A stretch of DNA of 64,000 nt. It comes from Clostridium sp. OS1-26 (lineage in GTDB: Bacteria; Bacillota; Clostridia; Clostridiales; Clostridiaceae). The stretch is from contig NZ_CP133264.1 of the NCBI RefSeq assembly GCF_030915445.1, positions 4,311,208-4,375,207 of the forward strand, written 5' to 3'. Of this stretch, positions 19,233-27,461 are shown in pieces; within the stretch, counting starts at the first letter, position 1; every line of letters begins with the position of its first letter. The notes below the pieces were generated by a model that saw only the letters and a program-made list of their open reading frames with translations, made no database searches and was not told where the DNA came from. The translations under genes and the position numbers were made by a program.

Positions 19233-19934
19233 ATGCAAATAGATATAAAAAATGCATGTAAAGCTTATGAAGGAAAAGTTGTATTAAATGTAGCTGAATT
19301 TACCTTTAAACCGGGAAAAATATATGCTATACTAGGCCTTAATGGCAGTGGTAAAAGTACTTTATTAAATTGTATTGCAGGCATTTGTAATTTAAGTTCT
19401 GGTGACATTGTTTATAACGAAAAATTTAAATTAAAGGACATAAGAAAAAGTATTTCCATAGTAAGCCAAAAACCATATTTGTTTAATTCCTCAGTACGTG
19501 ATAATATAGTTAGTGGATTAAGATTCAGAAAAATGAGTGTTGATAATATAAATAAGAGATTGACAAAATACACAAACTACTTCTCAATAGATAAGCTTTT
19601 AAATAAAAATTGTAAAAAGCTATCTGGAGGAGAGGGAGCAAAAGCCGCAATGTTGAGAACAATAGTACTTGAAACAGATGTTATACTATTAGATGAGCCT
19701 ACTGCAGCTATGGATGTGGAAAGCACCTTAGAAGCAGAAAAGCTTATAAAATCTATAGTAAGCGGCAATAAAACTGTAATAATGATTACGCATGATTTAT
19801 ATCAGGCTGAAAGAGTAGCAGACTATGTGATCTTTATGGATAAAGGAAAAATAATCGAGTACGGGACAAAGGAGAAGGTATTTAAGTATCCTGAGCATCC
19901 ACTTGTAAGGACAATTTTAAATAGGGGGAATTGA
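19233..19934 (+). CDS. tupC: Tungstate/molybdate ABC transporter ATP-binding protein, TupC-like
   Basis: The 233-residue ATPase has Walker [10 protein letters not shown], a Q-loop ([10 protein letters not shown]), signature [14 protein letters not shown], Walker [13 protein letters not shown] and switch histidine in [14 protein letters not shown]. It is shorter than ModC and lacks the C-terminal molybdate-binding domain, as expected for TupC. Start 19233 has GAAGGGA upstream; an in-frame TTG at 19212 is less likely. It energises the adjacent permease to import W or Mo oxyanion for the cofactor pathway encoded around it. Confidence 0.85.
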   Translation: MQIDIKNACKAYEGKVVLNVAEFTFKPGKIYAILGLNGSGKSTLLNCIAGICNLSSGDIVYNEKFKLKDIRKSISIVSQKPYLFNSSVRDNIVSGLRFRKMSVDNINKRLTKYTNYFSIDKLLNKNCKKLSGGEGAKAAMLRTIVLETDVILLDEPTAAMDVESTLEAEKLIKSIVSGNKTVIMITHDLYQAERVADYVIFMDKGKIIEYGTKEKVFKYPEHPLVRTILNRGN

Positions 19935-19936
19935 CA

Positions 19937-20407
19937 ATGGGCCTAACTCACATAAACGAACAAGGAAGAGCTAAAATGGTAGATGTAAGTGAAAAAGAAG
20001 ACACTGCAAGAGAGGCGATTGCGGTAGGATCTATATACATGAAAAAGGAAACTCTTGAGAGAATAAAAGAAGGTGGCATAAAAAAGGGTGATGTATTATC
20101 TGTTGCACAGGTTGGAGGAATTATGGGAGCGAAAAATACCTCTAATATTATACCAATGTGCCATCCTATAAATATATCTGGATGTAATATAAGCTTCAAG
20201 TTAGATTTTGAAAATTTCAAAATTGATATAGAAGCTTCAGCAAAAACAGTAGGAAAAACAGGAATAGAGATGGAGGCTCTTACAGCTGTTTCTATCGCTG
20301 CCCTTACAATTTATGATATGTGTAAGGCTATCGATAGAGAAATGACTATATCTAATATAATGCTTATTAAAAAGAGCGGTGGAAAGTCTGGATTATTTCA
20401 ACGCTAA
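19937..20407 (+). CDS. moaC: Cyclic pyranopterin monophosphate synthase MoaC
   Basis: The 156-residue enzyme converts the MoaA product into cyclic pyranopterin monophosphate, the first stable cofactor precursor. Conserved segments are present: [34 protein letters not shown] with the active-site CHP, and [25 protein letters not shown] near the C-terminus. Length and order are typical. The ATG at 19937 follows AGGGGG. It is immediately downstream of tupC with no gap large enough for a promoter. Confidence 0.93.
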   Translation: MGLTHINEQGRAKMVDVSEKEDTAREAIAVGSIYMKKETLERIKEGGIKKGDVLSVAQVGGIMGAKNTSNIIPMCHPINISGCNISFKLDFENFKIDIEASAKTVGKTGIEMEALTAVSIAALTIYDMCKAIDREMTISNIMLIKKSGGKSGLFQR

Positions 20408-20433
20408 AATATAACAAAAACTTGAGGAGATTA

Positions 20434-20480
20434 AAGTCCTAAATGGACTTTAACGGGTAATTTGGCTAGCAAAATTACCC
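20434..20480 (+). ncRNA. Tandem hairpins between moaC and the MOSC gene
   Basis: Two adjacent strong stems occupy the 101-base gap: AAAGTCC pairs with GGACTTT around a TAAAT loop (about 20435-20453), and GGGTAATTT pairs with AAATTACCC around GGCTAGCA (about 20456-20480). Neither is followed by a T-run, so they are not simple terminators. The second hairpin ends 16 bases before the AAGGAGGAG ribosome binding site of the MOSC gene. A regulatory leader or processing element is plausible. Confidence 0.5.
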
Positions 20481-20508
20481 AGTGGTCAGACTAAAAGGAG
20501 GAGTAAAT

Positions 20509-20943
20509 ATGGCAAAGGTTGTAGCAGTAAATATAAGCGAAAAAAAAGGTGAAATAAAAATTCCTATAGAGAAGGGTTATTTTAAAGTGAATCATGGACT
20601 TGAGGGAGATGCACATGCAGGGGACTGGCATAGACAAGTAAGCCTGCTTGCACAGGAAAGTATAGATAAGATGAATTCTTTGGGAATTATGAATTTGGAT
20701 AGCGGAAAATTTGCAGAAAACATTACTACTGAGGGCTTAGTGCTATATGAGCTTCCTGTTGGGACAAAGCTTAGAATAGGAGAAACACTGATGGAGGTAA
20801 CTCAGATAGGAAAAGAGTGTCACAAAGGATGCGCTATAAGAAGTCAGGTAGGCGATTGTATTATGCCAAGAGAAGGTATATTTACAAAGGTATTAGAAGG
20901 CGGCTTTGTTAAAGCTGGTGATGAAATCGAATTAATTAAATAA
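20509..20943 (+). CDS. MOSC domain protein
   Basis: The 144-residue protein is a stand-alone MOSC domain, the fold found at the C-terminus of molybdenum cofactor sulfurases and thought to bind or deliver sulfurated cofactor. Visible signatures are HGLEGDAHAGDWHRQVSLLAQES, the conserved GKFAENITTEGL block, and IGKECHKGCAIRSQVGDCIM with the conserved cysteines. The ATG at 20509 follows AAGGAGGAG closely. It is separated from moaC by a pair of hairpins, suggesting separate translational or post-transcriptional control. Confidence 0.9.
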   Translation: MAKVVAVNISEKKGEIKIPIEKGYFKVNHGLEGDAHAGDWHRQVSLLAQESIDKMNSLGIMNLDSGKFAENITTEGLVLYELPVGTKLRIGETLMEVTQIGKECHKGCAIRSQVGDCIMPREGIFTKVLEGGFVKAGDEIELIK

Positions 20944-21265
20944 GAAATGCAAAGTAAAGCTTCAAATGTAGAAGTCATTGAAATTATCAATTTCAGGACA
21001 AATATCTTTGGAGCTTTTATTTATGTATAGAAAATTAATCTTGATAGGTATTGATAGAAATAGTTTTTTATGTTAATAATTAAATAAAAAAATTAGTGGA
21101 ATTAAAAATAAAGGTAAACAACTATGGTACGATAATATAATATAGTATAATAAAATTGAGTGACTTTAGTGTTGTATTTTACTTTAAGCTAAAAGTAAAA
21201 TATAATAGACAACTGGATAAGATAAGAGGATCTATATTATCTGGCTGCAGAAAGGAAGTGTTTAA
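20944..21265 (+). other. Intergenic region without a gene, upstream of the HD-GYP gene
   Basis: The 322 bases hold a small hairpin (TGAAATT-ATC-AATTTCA near 20977-20993) and a loose AAGCTTC/GAGCTTT pairing around it that may end the MOSC operon. The rest is AT-rich leader with no ORF. I see no c-di-GMP riboswitch consensus, despite the downstream phosphodiesterase. Confidence 0.5.
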
Positions 21266-22312
21266 ATGCGATATGTTCCTATTTACTGCTTGCGCGACGG
21301 AATGAGACTTGGCAGAAATATTTATTCAAGCGATGGTGTAACATTATTATCAAAGGATGTAAGACTAACAGATGAGTATATTAAAAGCCTTGAAAAATTA
21401 GGAGTTAATGGCGTTTATATAGAGGATACCGTGTCCCATGATATAGCGATAAAAAGTGTAATTTCAGATGAATTAAGAGTGCAAGCTGTAAAGTCTATAA
21501 AAGGAATTTATAACGATCCAACAAATGTTTCTAATAGCATAACTACTGTTGAAAATTTGGCCAAAAGCATTATTTGTGAAATATTAAATAATAAAAATAT
21601 AATGGTCAATATGGTTGATATTAAGACCTTCGATGATTACATTTACAGTCATAGCGTAAATGTAGCAGTATTGTCCAGTGTAATTGGAATGGCAATGCAC
21701 TTAGACAGTACAAAAATAGAAAAGCTTACTGCATCTGCACTTTTGCATGATATTGGGAAGGTTTTTATGCCTAAAGATATAGTAAATAAGGTTGAAAAAC
21801 TTACAAAAGAAGAAGAAAAATTATATAGGAGCCATCCCGAAAAAGGATATAGATATATAAAACAACATTACACTGTGCCTGTAACAACTTATGTAGGAAT
21901 TTTACAGCATCATGAAAGATATGATGGTTATGGCTATCCGGATGGAAAAAGAGGAGAAGAGATTTCAAAATTTGGAAGAGTACTATGCCTTTGTGATGCA
22001 TATGATAATTTGGTATCAGAAAGGCCGAATAAAAAGGCATATCTGCCTTCTGATGCGGTAGAATATATAATGGCTAATAATGGACAAATCTTTGATCCAA
22101 AACTTGTAAAGATATTTTTAAGAAGAATTGCTCCCTATCCTTTAGGAACTATTTTAAAATTAAGCAATGGAGAGAGGACAATAGTTATTGGAAATAATGA
22201 AGAATGCTCCACGCGTCCAACGGTAAGAAATCTAGAAAATAACACAGTATATGATTTAACTTATGATAAAAAATTAAAGAATGTAACGATTATAGGCGTA
22301 GAAAATATCTAA
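21266..22312 (+). CDS. HD-GYP domain cyclic-di-GMP phosphodiesterase
   Basis: The 348-residue protein has an N-terminal ~120-residue region resembling the DUF3391-like segment found before many HD-GYP domains, then a full HD-GYP domain: HSVNVAVLSSVIG, the metal motif LLHDIGKVFMP, and HHERYDGYGYPDGKRGEEIS containing the GYP signature. These enzymes hydrolyse cyclic di-GMP. The C-terminal ~60 residues form a beta-rich tail seen in clostridial homologues. No membrane segment is present. It has its own promoter region and a strong terminator. Confidence 0.9.
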   Translation: MRYVPIYCLRDGMRLGRNIYSSDGVTLLSKDVRLTDEYIKSLEKLGVNGVYIEDTVSHDIAIKSVISDELRVQAVKSIKGIYNDPTNVSNSITTVENLAKSIICEILNNKNIMVNMVDIKTFDDYIYSHSVNVAVLSSVIGMAMHLDSTKIEKLTASALLHDIGKVFMPKDIVNKVEKLTKEEEKLYRSHPEKGYRYIKQHYTVPVTTYVGILQHHERYDGYGYPDGKRGEEISKFGRVLCLCDAYDNLVSERPNKKAYLPSDAVEYIMANNGQIFDPKLVKIFLRRIAPYPLGTILKLSNGERTIVIGNNEECSTRPTVRNLENNTVYDLTYDKKLKNVTIIGVENI

Positions 22313-22359
22313 AACTAAAAGTTACAATAAATAGATAACCATCTTAAATAGAATGTTAA

Positions 22360-22385
22360 AAAGGACAGATGTACATCTGTCCTTT
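22360..22385. terminator. Bidirectional terminator
   Basis: A perfect 26-base palindrome has half-site AAAGGACAGATGT. It separates the convergent HD-GYP and AI-2E family genes and overlaps the latter's stop codon. T-rich sequence on the plus side and A-rich sequence on the minus side make it usable in both directions. Confidence 0.85.
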
Positions 22386-23406
22386 ATTTATCATGTAATT
22401 TAACCTCAAGTAGGTCTAATATAAACATAAATAGTGGAATTCCAATAAGCAATCCCCATACTCCCATGAAATGTTCTGATGCAATAAGTATTATAAAAGT
22501 AAAGAATATAGGCAGCTCAATTTTTGATGACATAAGTTTTGGGTTTAAAACATAACTTTCAAGTGCATGAATTACAGCAATCATTATTAAAACATAAATG
22601 ACTTTAGTAAGGCCGCCTATCTTAAAAGCTATAAGAGTTAAAGGTATGAGAGAAACTATAACCCCTGCTACAGGAATTAGACTCAATACAAATATCATAA
22701 AGCCTAAAGTAATTAGCTGTGGGAAATGAAGCACTGAAAGCATAATTACTGAAAGTATGGTATTAAAGGATGCTATAAGTATTTGCGCTTGAACGACTTT
22801 ACCAAAAGAGTTTAAGAAATTATTGCCAAAGAAACTTAAATACCTATATAACCCTGAAATTTTGCTGTTTTCAAACTTCCTTAAAAAACATATAACCTTT
22901 CTTTTTTCAAGCATAAAGAATAGGCTTAACATTATGGCAATAAATACATTAACACTCCATTTTCCTATATTCGCAGCGAATTGGAAGGTTATATCAAATC
23001 CTGATTTTAAGTAACTTTTTAGATCTACCTGCTGGAACATTGACATCAAATACTTTTGAACAATGTCAGAATCTGAATCAGGAGTAAGATCAAGGTCTAT
23101 TGCTTGATTTATTATATATTTGCTTTGTGTAATGAGTAAAGGTATATATTGGGCTATAATTAATACTATAGAAGCAAATAGTAATGAATAAAGTATTACT
23201 GTAATAAGTTTCTCCTTTACAGGTGTAATTCGTTTGAGTTGTTTAATTATTAAGTTTTGTAAGCTGTTCATCAGATAGGTAAAAACAAATGTTAGCAAAA
23301 ATAGATTCAGCATTGATTTACCTGCATAAAACAGCAGTATAATAAATATAAAGGTTAAGAATTTCTTAACGCTATCCTTAGAAAAAAACTCTCTTAAAAA
23401 ATTCAT
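22384..23406 (-). CDS. AI-2E transporter family (PerM/YtvI-like) membrane protein
   Basis: The 340-residue protein has the family topology: two or three N-terminal helices, a large loop (about residues 90-140), then a hydrophobic C-terminal half. The conserved region LSLIPVAGVIVSLIPLTLIAF and a late ALESYVLNPKLMSSK element are diagnostic of this permease family, variously linked to AI-2 export, sodium or osmotic functions. The ATG at 23406 follows GAGGAGA; an upstream in-frame start at 23442 lacks a ribosome binding site. Actual substrate unknown. Confidence 0.85.
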   Translation of the reverse strand: MNFLREFFSKDSVKKFLTFIFIILLFYAGKSMLNLFLLTFVFTYLMNSLQNLIIKQLKRITPVKEKLITVILYSLLFASIVLIIAQYIPLLITQSKYIINQAIDLDLTPDSDSDIVQKYLMSMFQQVDLKSYLKSGFDITFQFAANIGKWSVNVFIAIMLSLFFMLEKRKVICFLRKFENSKISGLYRYLSFFGNNFLNSFGKVVQAQILIASFNTILSVIMLSVLHFPQLITLGFMIFVLSLIPVAGVIVSLIPLTLIAFKIGGLTKVIYVLIMIAVIHALESYVLNPKLMSSKIELPIFFTFIILIASEHFMGVWGLLIGIPLFMFILDLLEVKLHDK

Positions 23407-23570
23407 ATAAAATCTCCTCGAAAAATTAGTTTGATCTCTCAAAACAAGTATAATAATAACATAATTTATATAAATTTGCTAATATATAATAAAAAATGTT
23501 TTGTAAACTATTTTTTTATTATTATTCATGTATTATAATGTTTTTAACAGTTTAAGGAGTTGTTGGCAAA

Positions 23571-24820
23571 ATGAAAATAAGTAAATTCTTTCAACACAAA
23601 AAAAGCACGAATTTATGGCATTAGACTTTTTAAAGTATATAGGTCCGGGTTTTCTTGTAACAGTAGGTTTTATAGACCCAGGCAATTGGGCAGCTAATAT
23701 TGCTGCAGGTGCTGATTATGGATATAAGCTCTTGTGGATGGTTACATTGGGTACAATAATGCTTATAGTTCTTCAGCATAATGTTGCACATTTAGGAATC
23801 ACAACCGGATACTGCCTATCTGAGGCAGCTTCAATATACTTAAAGCCTGTTTTTTCTAAGCTTATACTTTTTTCTGCAATAGTAGCTTCCATATCAACAG
23901 CTTTGGCAGAAGTTTTAGGAGGAGCAATAGCCCTAAATATGTTGTTTAAGATACCAATTAAAATTGGAACTCTTATGATATGCATTTTAGTCATTATTAT
24001 GATTTTTACTAATTCCTATAAAAGAATGGAGAAATTGATTATAGGTTTTGTGTCCTTAATTGGCATATCATTTATATTTGAGCTTACTCTTGTTAAAATA
24101 AATTGGATGGAAGCTGTAACAAGCTGGTTTGTTCCCACTATACCTCAAGGTTCTATTGTAATTATAATGAGTGTATTAGGTGCTGTAGTTATGCCCCATA
24201 ACTTGTATTTACATTCAGAAATAATACAAAGTAGGCAGTGGAATTTAGAAAATGAAGAGGTAATAAAGCATCAATTAAAATATGAATTTATAGATACACT
24301 ATTTTCTATGATTATTGGATGGGCTATAAATAGTGCTATGATACTAGTAGCAGCCTCTACATTTTTTACTAAAAATATTAAGGTAACAGAACTTAGTCAA
24401 GCTCAATCTATGCTTACACCTATACTTGGAAGTACAGCTGCCATAATATTTGCCGTGGCTCTGCTTTTTTCTGGTATATCTTCAAGTGTGACAGCAGGAA
24501 TGGCTGGTGGAAGTATATTTGCTGGATTATATAAAGAGCCTTATGATATACACGACAGACATACTGGAATAGGTGTACTAGTAACGATTGTATGTGGTGC
24601 AGCTATTGTATTTTTTATAAAGGATCCTTTTAAGGGACTTATTATATCTCAGATGTTACTAAGTATTCAACTGCCTATTACAATAATGCTGCAAATATAC
24701 TTAACATCTTCTAAAAAGGTTATGGGAAAATACGCTAACAGTAGATTGTCAAAGATAATTTTGAGTATAATTACCTTTACAGTAATCATTCTAAACATAT
24801 TATTACTAATTTTATCCTAA
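23571..24820 (+). CDS. Second NRAMP-family metal transporter, frameshift near the start
   Basis: The protein of about 416 residues is an NRAMP transporter with DPGNWAANIAAGADYGY in helix 1 and MPHNLYLHSEIIQSR in helix 6. The best start is ATG 23571, preceded by AAGGAG, but that frame stops after 17 codons. Adding one A to the A-run at 23598-23604 joins it to the long frame, giving KKKHEFMALDFLKYIGPG. The intact long frame alone could start at 23615, but no ribosome binding site lies there. It is distinct from mntH at 1217, with a shorter loop pattern. Metal may be Mn2+ or Fe2+. Confidence 0.88.
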
Positions 24821-24849
24821 ACCATATTATAATATAACAGTATATCTTT

Positions 24850-24975
24850 AAGCAGGCATATAAAATCTTAAGCAGGCATCCAAAATCTATGACTTTGAGA
24901 TGATCGCTTACATAGAGTGTTGATTTTGTATGCCTGCTTACTCATTCGACGACAGGAGAAGGAGTTTCATATATT
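24850..24975. repeat. REP-like modular palindromic repeat, copy A
   Basis: The unit begins TTAAGCAGGCATC, contains CAAAATC and a near-inverted GACTTTG with GATGATCGCTTA, then closes with GATTTTGTATGCCTGCTTA, so the whole folds as nested hairpins. A partial extra unit (TTAAGCAGGCATATAAAATC) precedes it at about 24849. It ends with ACTCATTCGAC and GAGAAGGAGTTTCATAT. A second copy occurs at 25363. No ORF is present. Confidence 0.75.
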
Positions 24976-25142
24976 TAAATTAAGAATTCTAAGTTAAATA
25001 GCATATCTAAATTAAGGTTAAAATTTCTTGGTTTATTAAAGGTTATGTGGAAATGTCATGGAGTTATTTGAATATTATGACACCAATTGGTTATAATACT
25101 TATTGTAAAAAATCTTGAATAATTTAACATACAGCATATAAA

Positions 25143-25297
25143 GATTGAATGCGCTATAAGGGTTATAGTGCCCAATACTTATTTGATGCTTTGATATGTT
25201 ATATCTACAGCCTAGGTATTTTATAATGTTCTTGTATAAGGAATTCCATATAAGTGTTTTAATATATAGACTGTAGTGAAATATTCAATGTTTTTTT
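25143..25297 (+). ncRNA. Possible structured small RNA
   Basis: A TTGAAT-N16-TATAAA promoter (25115-25142) is followed by nested inverted repeats: ATTGAAT (25144) with ATTCAAT (25283), hairpin GCGCTATAA/TTATAGTGC (25151-25171), and CTACAG (25205) with CTGTAG (25271). A seven-T run ends the structure at 25291-25297, and a second strong terminator follows at 25313. Rod-like folding with internal loops recalls 6S RNA, but I see no diagnostic match. The region has no ORF. Confidence 0.35.
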
Positions 25298-25312
25298 ATA
25301 TTCCTATAGGAT

Positions 25313-25345
25313 AAGCAGGTGTTGATCACACCTGCTTTTTATTTT
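25313..25345 (+). terminator. Rho-independent terminator in the intergenic region
   Basis: AGCAGGTGT (25314-25322) pairs with ACACCTGCT (25328-25336) and is followed by TTTTATTTTT. No protein gene ends nearby, since the NRAMP stop is 490 bases upstream. This suggests a non-coding transcript or a long 3' UTR. Confidence 0.8.
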
Positions 25346-25362
25346 TCTTATCAAGCTAACAT

Positions 25363-25491
25363 TTAAGCAGGCATCCAAAATCTATGATTTTGAGATGATC
25401 GCTTAAGCAGAGAACTCAAATCGCTGATTTGAAGTGAGTCGCTTACTCAGCGAGTACTCATTCGACAGTAGAAGAGAGAAGGAGTTTCATA
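25363..25491. repeat. REP-like modular palindromic repeat, copy B
   Basis: This starts with the same ~40-base unit as copy A (TTAAGCAGGCATC, CAAAATC-TAT-GATTTTG, GATGATCGCTTA). It is directly followed by a second hairpin unit (CTCAAATC-GCT-GATTTGA, GTGAGTCGCTTA) and the shared tail ACTCATTCGAC with GAGAAGGAGTTTCATAT. The units share outer TTAAGC/GCTTAA arms, so they can expand in tandem. Confidence 0.75.
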
Positions 25492-25615
25492 TTTTATCTT
25501 ACTGAAAATTATTAATTTTAATTAGAACAAATTAGTTAGGACAATTTCATATTTTTATGGTAAACTTATCTACAAGAATAGCTAGGCAATTTTTCTGAAG
25601 GGGTTGAGTTGTGTT

Positions 25616-26293
25616 ATGGATATTAGCGATATGAAAAATGAAGTCTATACTTTTATGAATAATCTTTACAATAACTTAAAAGAAGAACTCTATTTATGCG
25701 GGAATTTAGAAGAGGTTAATGAAACCTTTGAAGAAGAGTATATAAACATTATCGATTATAAAAAAGTATTAAAGTCTAGCCTTTTGATTAGAAGCCAAAA
25801 TGAGTTAATGGACAAAGACCATGATGAAGATAAGATGAAAATTGTGGGAAAAATAGAAGATATGATTGGCGATGTACATATTGCTCATATGGAAATTGAT
25901 GAAAGTAAGCTTTATGATAAAGAGGAAGATAAACCGATTGCTATAGAGAAAAAAAATAGCGAAAAAAAGCCAACTAAAACTATTGTTGTAATAGCTGGTA
26001 CATTAATTGGTTTTATTTGTGGAATCATACTAAAAAGAGACATAATAAATGGAATAGTCATGGGATTTATCGGAGCTGCATTTGGTTTTGCCGCATATGA
26101 GATGTATTTCGCTGAAGATAACAAGAATTATGAAAAGGTAATTAGAAAGAACAGACTAATAAATAAAAGACTGGACAAAAAGTATTTAGATACATTGGTA
26201 GAGGAAAGAAAAAGAAATATAGAAAGTAGTTTAATAAACTATATAGATAATTTTAATGATGTTCTAGAGAAGAAAATAAAAAAGAATGTTTAA
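25616..26293 (+). CDS. Hypothetical membrane protein
   Basis: This 225-residue protein is not recognised. Residues 1-115 are charged and probably cytoplasmic. Two adjacent hydrophobic segments follow (KTIVVIAGTLIGFICGIIL and GIVMGFIGAAFGFAAYEMYF), with a short loop between them. The remaining ~60 residues are strongly basic and helical (KNRLINKRLDKKYLDTL, ERKRNIESS), a likely coiled coil. The ATG at 25616 is preferred; AAGGGG lies about 13 bases upstream. It is flanked by a repeat-rich intergenic region and its own terminator. Confidence 0.65.
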   Translation: MDISDMKNEVYTFMNNLYNNLKEELYLCGNLEEVNETFEEEYINIIDYKKVLKSSLLIRSQNELMDKDHDEDKMKIVGKIEDMIGDVHIAHMEIDESKLYDKEEDKPIAIEKKNSEKKPTKTIVVIAGTLIGFICGIILKRDIINGIVMGFIGAAFGFAAYEMYFAEDNKNYEKVIRKNRLINKRLDKKYLDTLVEERKRNIESSLINYIDNFNDVLEKKIKKNV

Positions 26294-26300
26294 TAAAAAA

Positions 26301-26363
26301 TCGATAAAGTATACTGAAAACTTAATTTTTATAAAAGTACAGTATATTTTATCAATTTTTTTA
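26301..26363 (+). terminator. Terminator of the hypothetical membrane protein gene
   Basis: GATAAAGTATACTG (26303-26316) pairs with CAGTATATTTTATC (26340-26353, some G-U pairs), followed by a run of seven Ts. Confidence 0.75.
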
Positions 26364-26375
26364 TCCGTAAATAGG

Positions 26376-26421
26376 ATTCCAAGCATCAGATGGAATTTTA
26401 ATTTCACCTAATGCTTGGAAT
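26376..26421 (-). terminator. Hairpin at the 3' end of the DUF554 gene
   Basis: ATTCCAAGCAT (26376-26386) pairs exactly with ATGCTTGGAAT (26411-26421), just beyond the minus-strand gene stop. The minus-strand tail lacks an immediate T-run, so terminator activity is probable, not certain. Confidence 0.55.
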
Positions 26422-26427
26422 GCATTA

Positions 26428-27117
26428 TTATTTCATTAAGTTTAAAATAAGTTGATAAAAGATTGGTATAAAAACAGCTGGAAGTAAATTTGCAACTTTT
26501 ATTTTTGATATACCAAGCGTATTAAAACCTATACCCATAATCAAAAGACTCCCTATTGCTGTCATATCTGTAATAACAGATTGGATTAAGATGGTTTTTA
26601 ATCCTGAAGCAGCAATAGTTATAATTCCTTGGTAAAGCAATACTGAAACAGAAGAAAGCATTACACCAACCCCTAGTGTAGATGAAAAAATTATAGAGGC
26701 TACGCCATCAAGCATTGATTTAGCGAAAAGTATTTTGTTATTGCCCTGAAGACCACTTTCAAGAGAACCTACTATTGCCATTGAACCAACACAAAATAAA
26801 AGGCTGGCAGTTACAAAGCCCTCTGAAATTTTTATGCCTTTGCCTTTAAATTTATTTTCAATTTTATCACCTAACTTCTTTAGTAGATTATCTATGTCTA
26901 TTAGCTCACCGATAAAACCACCTATTACAGATGAAATTATAATGAGCATGACATTAGACCCCTTAATTGCCCCTGATATACCTATGTAGATAACACAAAG
27001 TGCGAGGCCCTGCATGATGGTATTGCTAATTTTTTCGGGCACACCACCTTTGACTAAGAGCCCAATCAAGCTTCCAACTATAATAGCTGAAAAGTTTACA
27101 ATAGTACCTAAAAGCAT
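26428..27117 (-). CDS. DUF554 family membrane protein (YdfK/YqgA-like)
   Basis: The 229-residue protein has about six hydrophobic segments and the DUF554 pattern: GTIVNFSAIIVGSLIGLLVKGG at the N-terminus, a repeated SSVIGGFIGELIDID with a charged loop (KKLGDKIENKFKG), LLFCVGSMAIVGSLESGL and the C-terminal MGIGFNTLGISKIKVANLLPA. The family is presumed to transport an unknown substrate. GGGGGG lies 5 bases before the ATG at 27117. The 5' leader on the minus strand folds into an extended structure (27147-27238), suggesting riboregulation. Confidence 0.88.
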   Translation of the reverse strand: MLLGTIVNFSAIIVGSLIGLLVKGGVPEKISNTIMQGLALCVIYIGISGAIKGSNVMLIIISSVIGGFIGELIDIDNLLKKLGDKIENKFKGKGIKISEGFVTASLLFCVGSMAIVGSLESGLQGNNKILFAKSMLDGVASIIFSSTLGVGVMLSSVSVLLYQGIITIAASGLKTILIQSVITDMTAIGSLLIMGIGFNTLGISKIKVANLLPAVFIPIFYQLILNLMK

Positions 27118-27146
27118 AAATATCCCCCCAATATTTCTTTAGCAAC

Positions 27147-27238
27147 AATATAGACATCCAACCTAAGTGTTTGACTTATTATCGGTATTCGAAGGGATAC
27201 CTTAGTTAAGTCAATTATCGAAGTAGGATATCTATATT
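27147..27238 (-). ncRNA. Structured 5' leader of the DUF554 gene, riboswitch candidate
   Basis: Three nested helices can form: P1 pairs 27147-27159 with 27226-27238 (13 bp, one mismatch), P2 pairs TTGACTTA at 27171-27178 with TAAGTCAA at 27207-27214, and P3 pairs GGTAT at 27184 with ATACC at 27197. Two internal loops of near-equal length separate them. The element ends about 30 bases before the DUF554 start codon. I do not recognise it as a named riboswitch class. On the plus strand it lies upstream of the LexA-box promoter, but its proximity favours the minus-strand gene. Confidence 0.5.
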
Positions 27239-27391
27239 ATGACTTTTTTATCTTATATAATTTTATCAAATAAATTATGTTAGTGGAGAAAAATTTAGTA
27301 AATTTCATCAAGAAATATGTTCAGATTTTATTTTGTGAGCATATTTTTTTTATTGTGAACATATTTATAGGTATGGGGTAAGAAATAAAAC

Positions 27392-27420
27392 TTGACTATC
27401 GAACATGTGTTCGATATAAT
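27392..27420 (+). promoter_or_regulatory. Sigma-A promoter with an embedded LexA (SOS) box
   Basis: TTGACT (27392-27397) and TATAAT (27415-27420) are separated by exactly 17 bases. Within that spacer is CGAACATGTGTTCG (27400-27413), a perfect 14-base palindrome matching the Gram-positive LexA box CGAAC-N4-GTTCG. LexA bound here would block RNA polymerase directly. Confidence 0.9.
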
Positions 27421-27461
27421 AAAAATATAAATTACCCAAACAAATGATCGGGGGTATACAA

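Noticed and set aside
20944..21265. Possible c-di-GMP riboswitch before the HD-GYP gene.
   Set aside because: The conserved GEMM core is not present; only a small A/T hairpin is seen.
24850..25491. Repeats in the intergenic region considered as a CRISPR array.
   Set aside because: Only two long copies with internal hairpins, no regular 20-40-base spacing and no cas genes.
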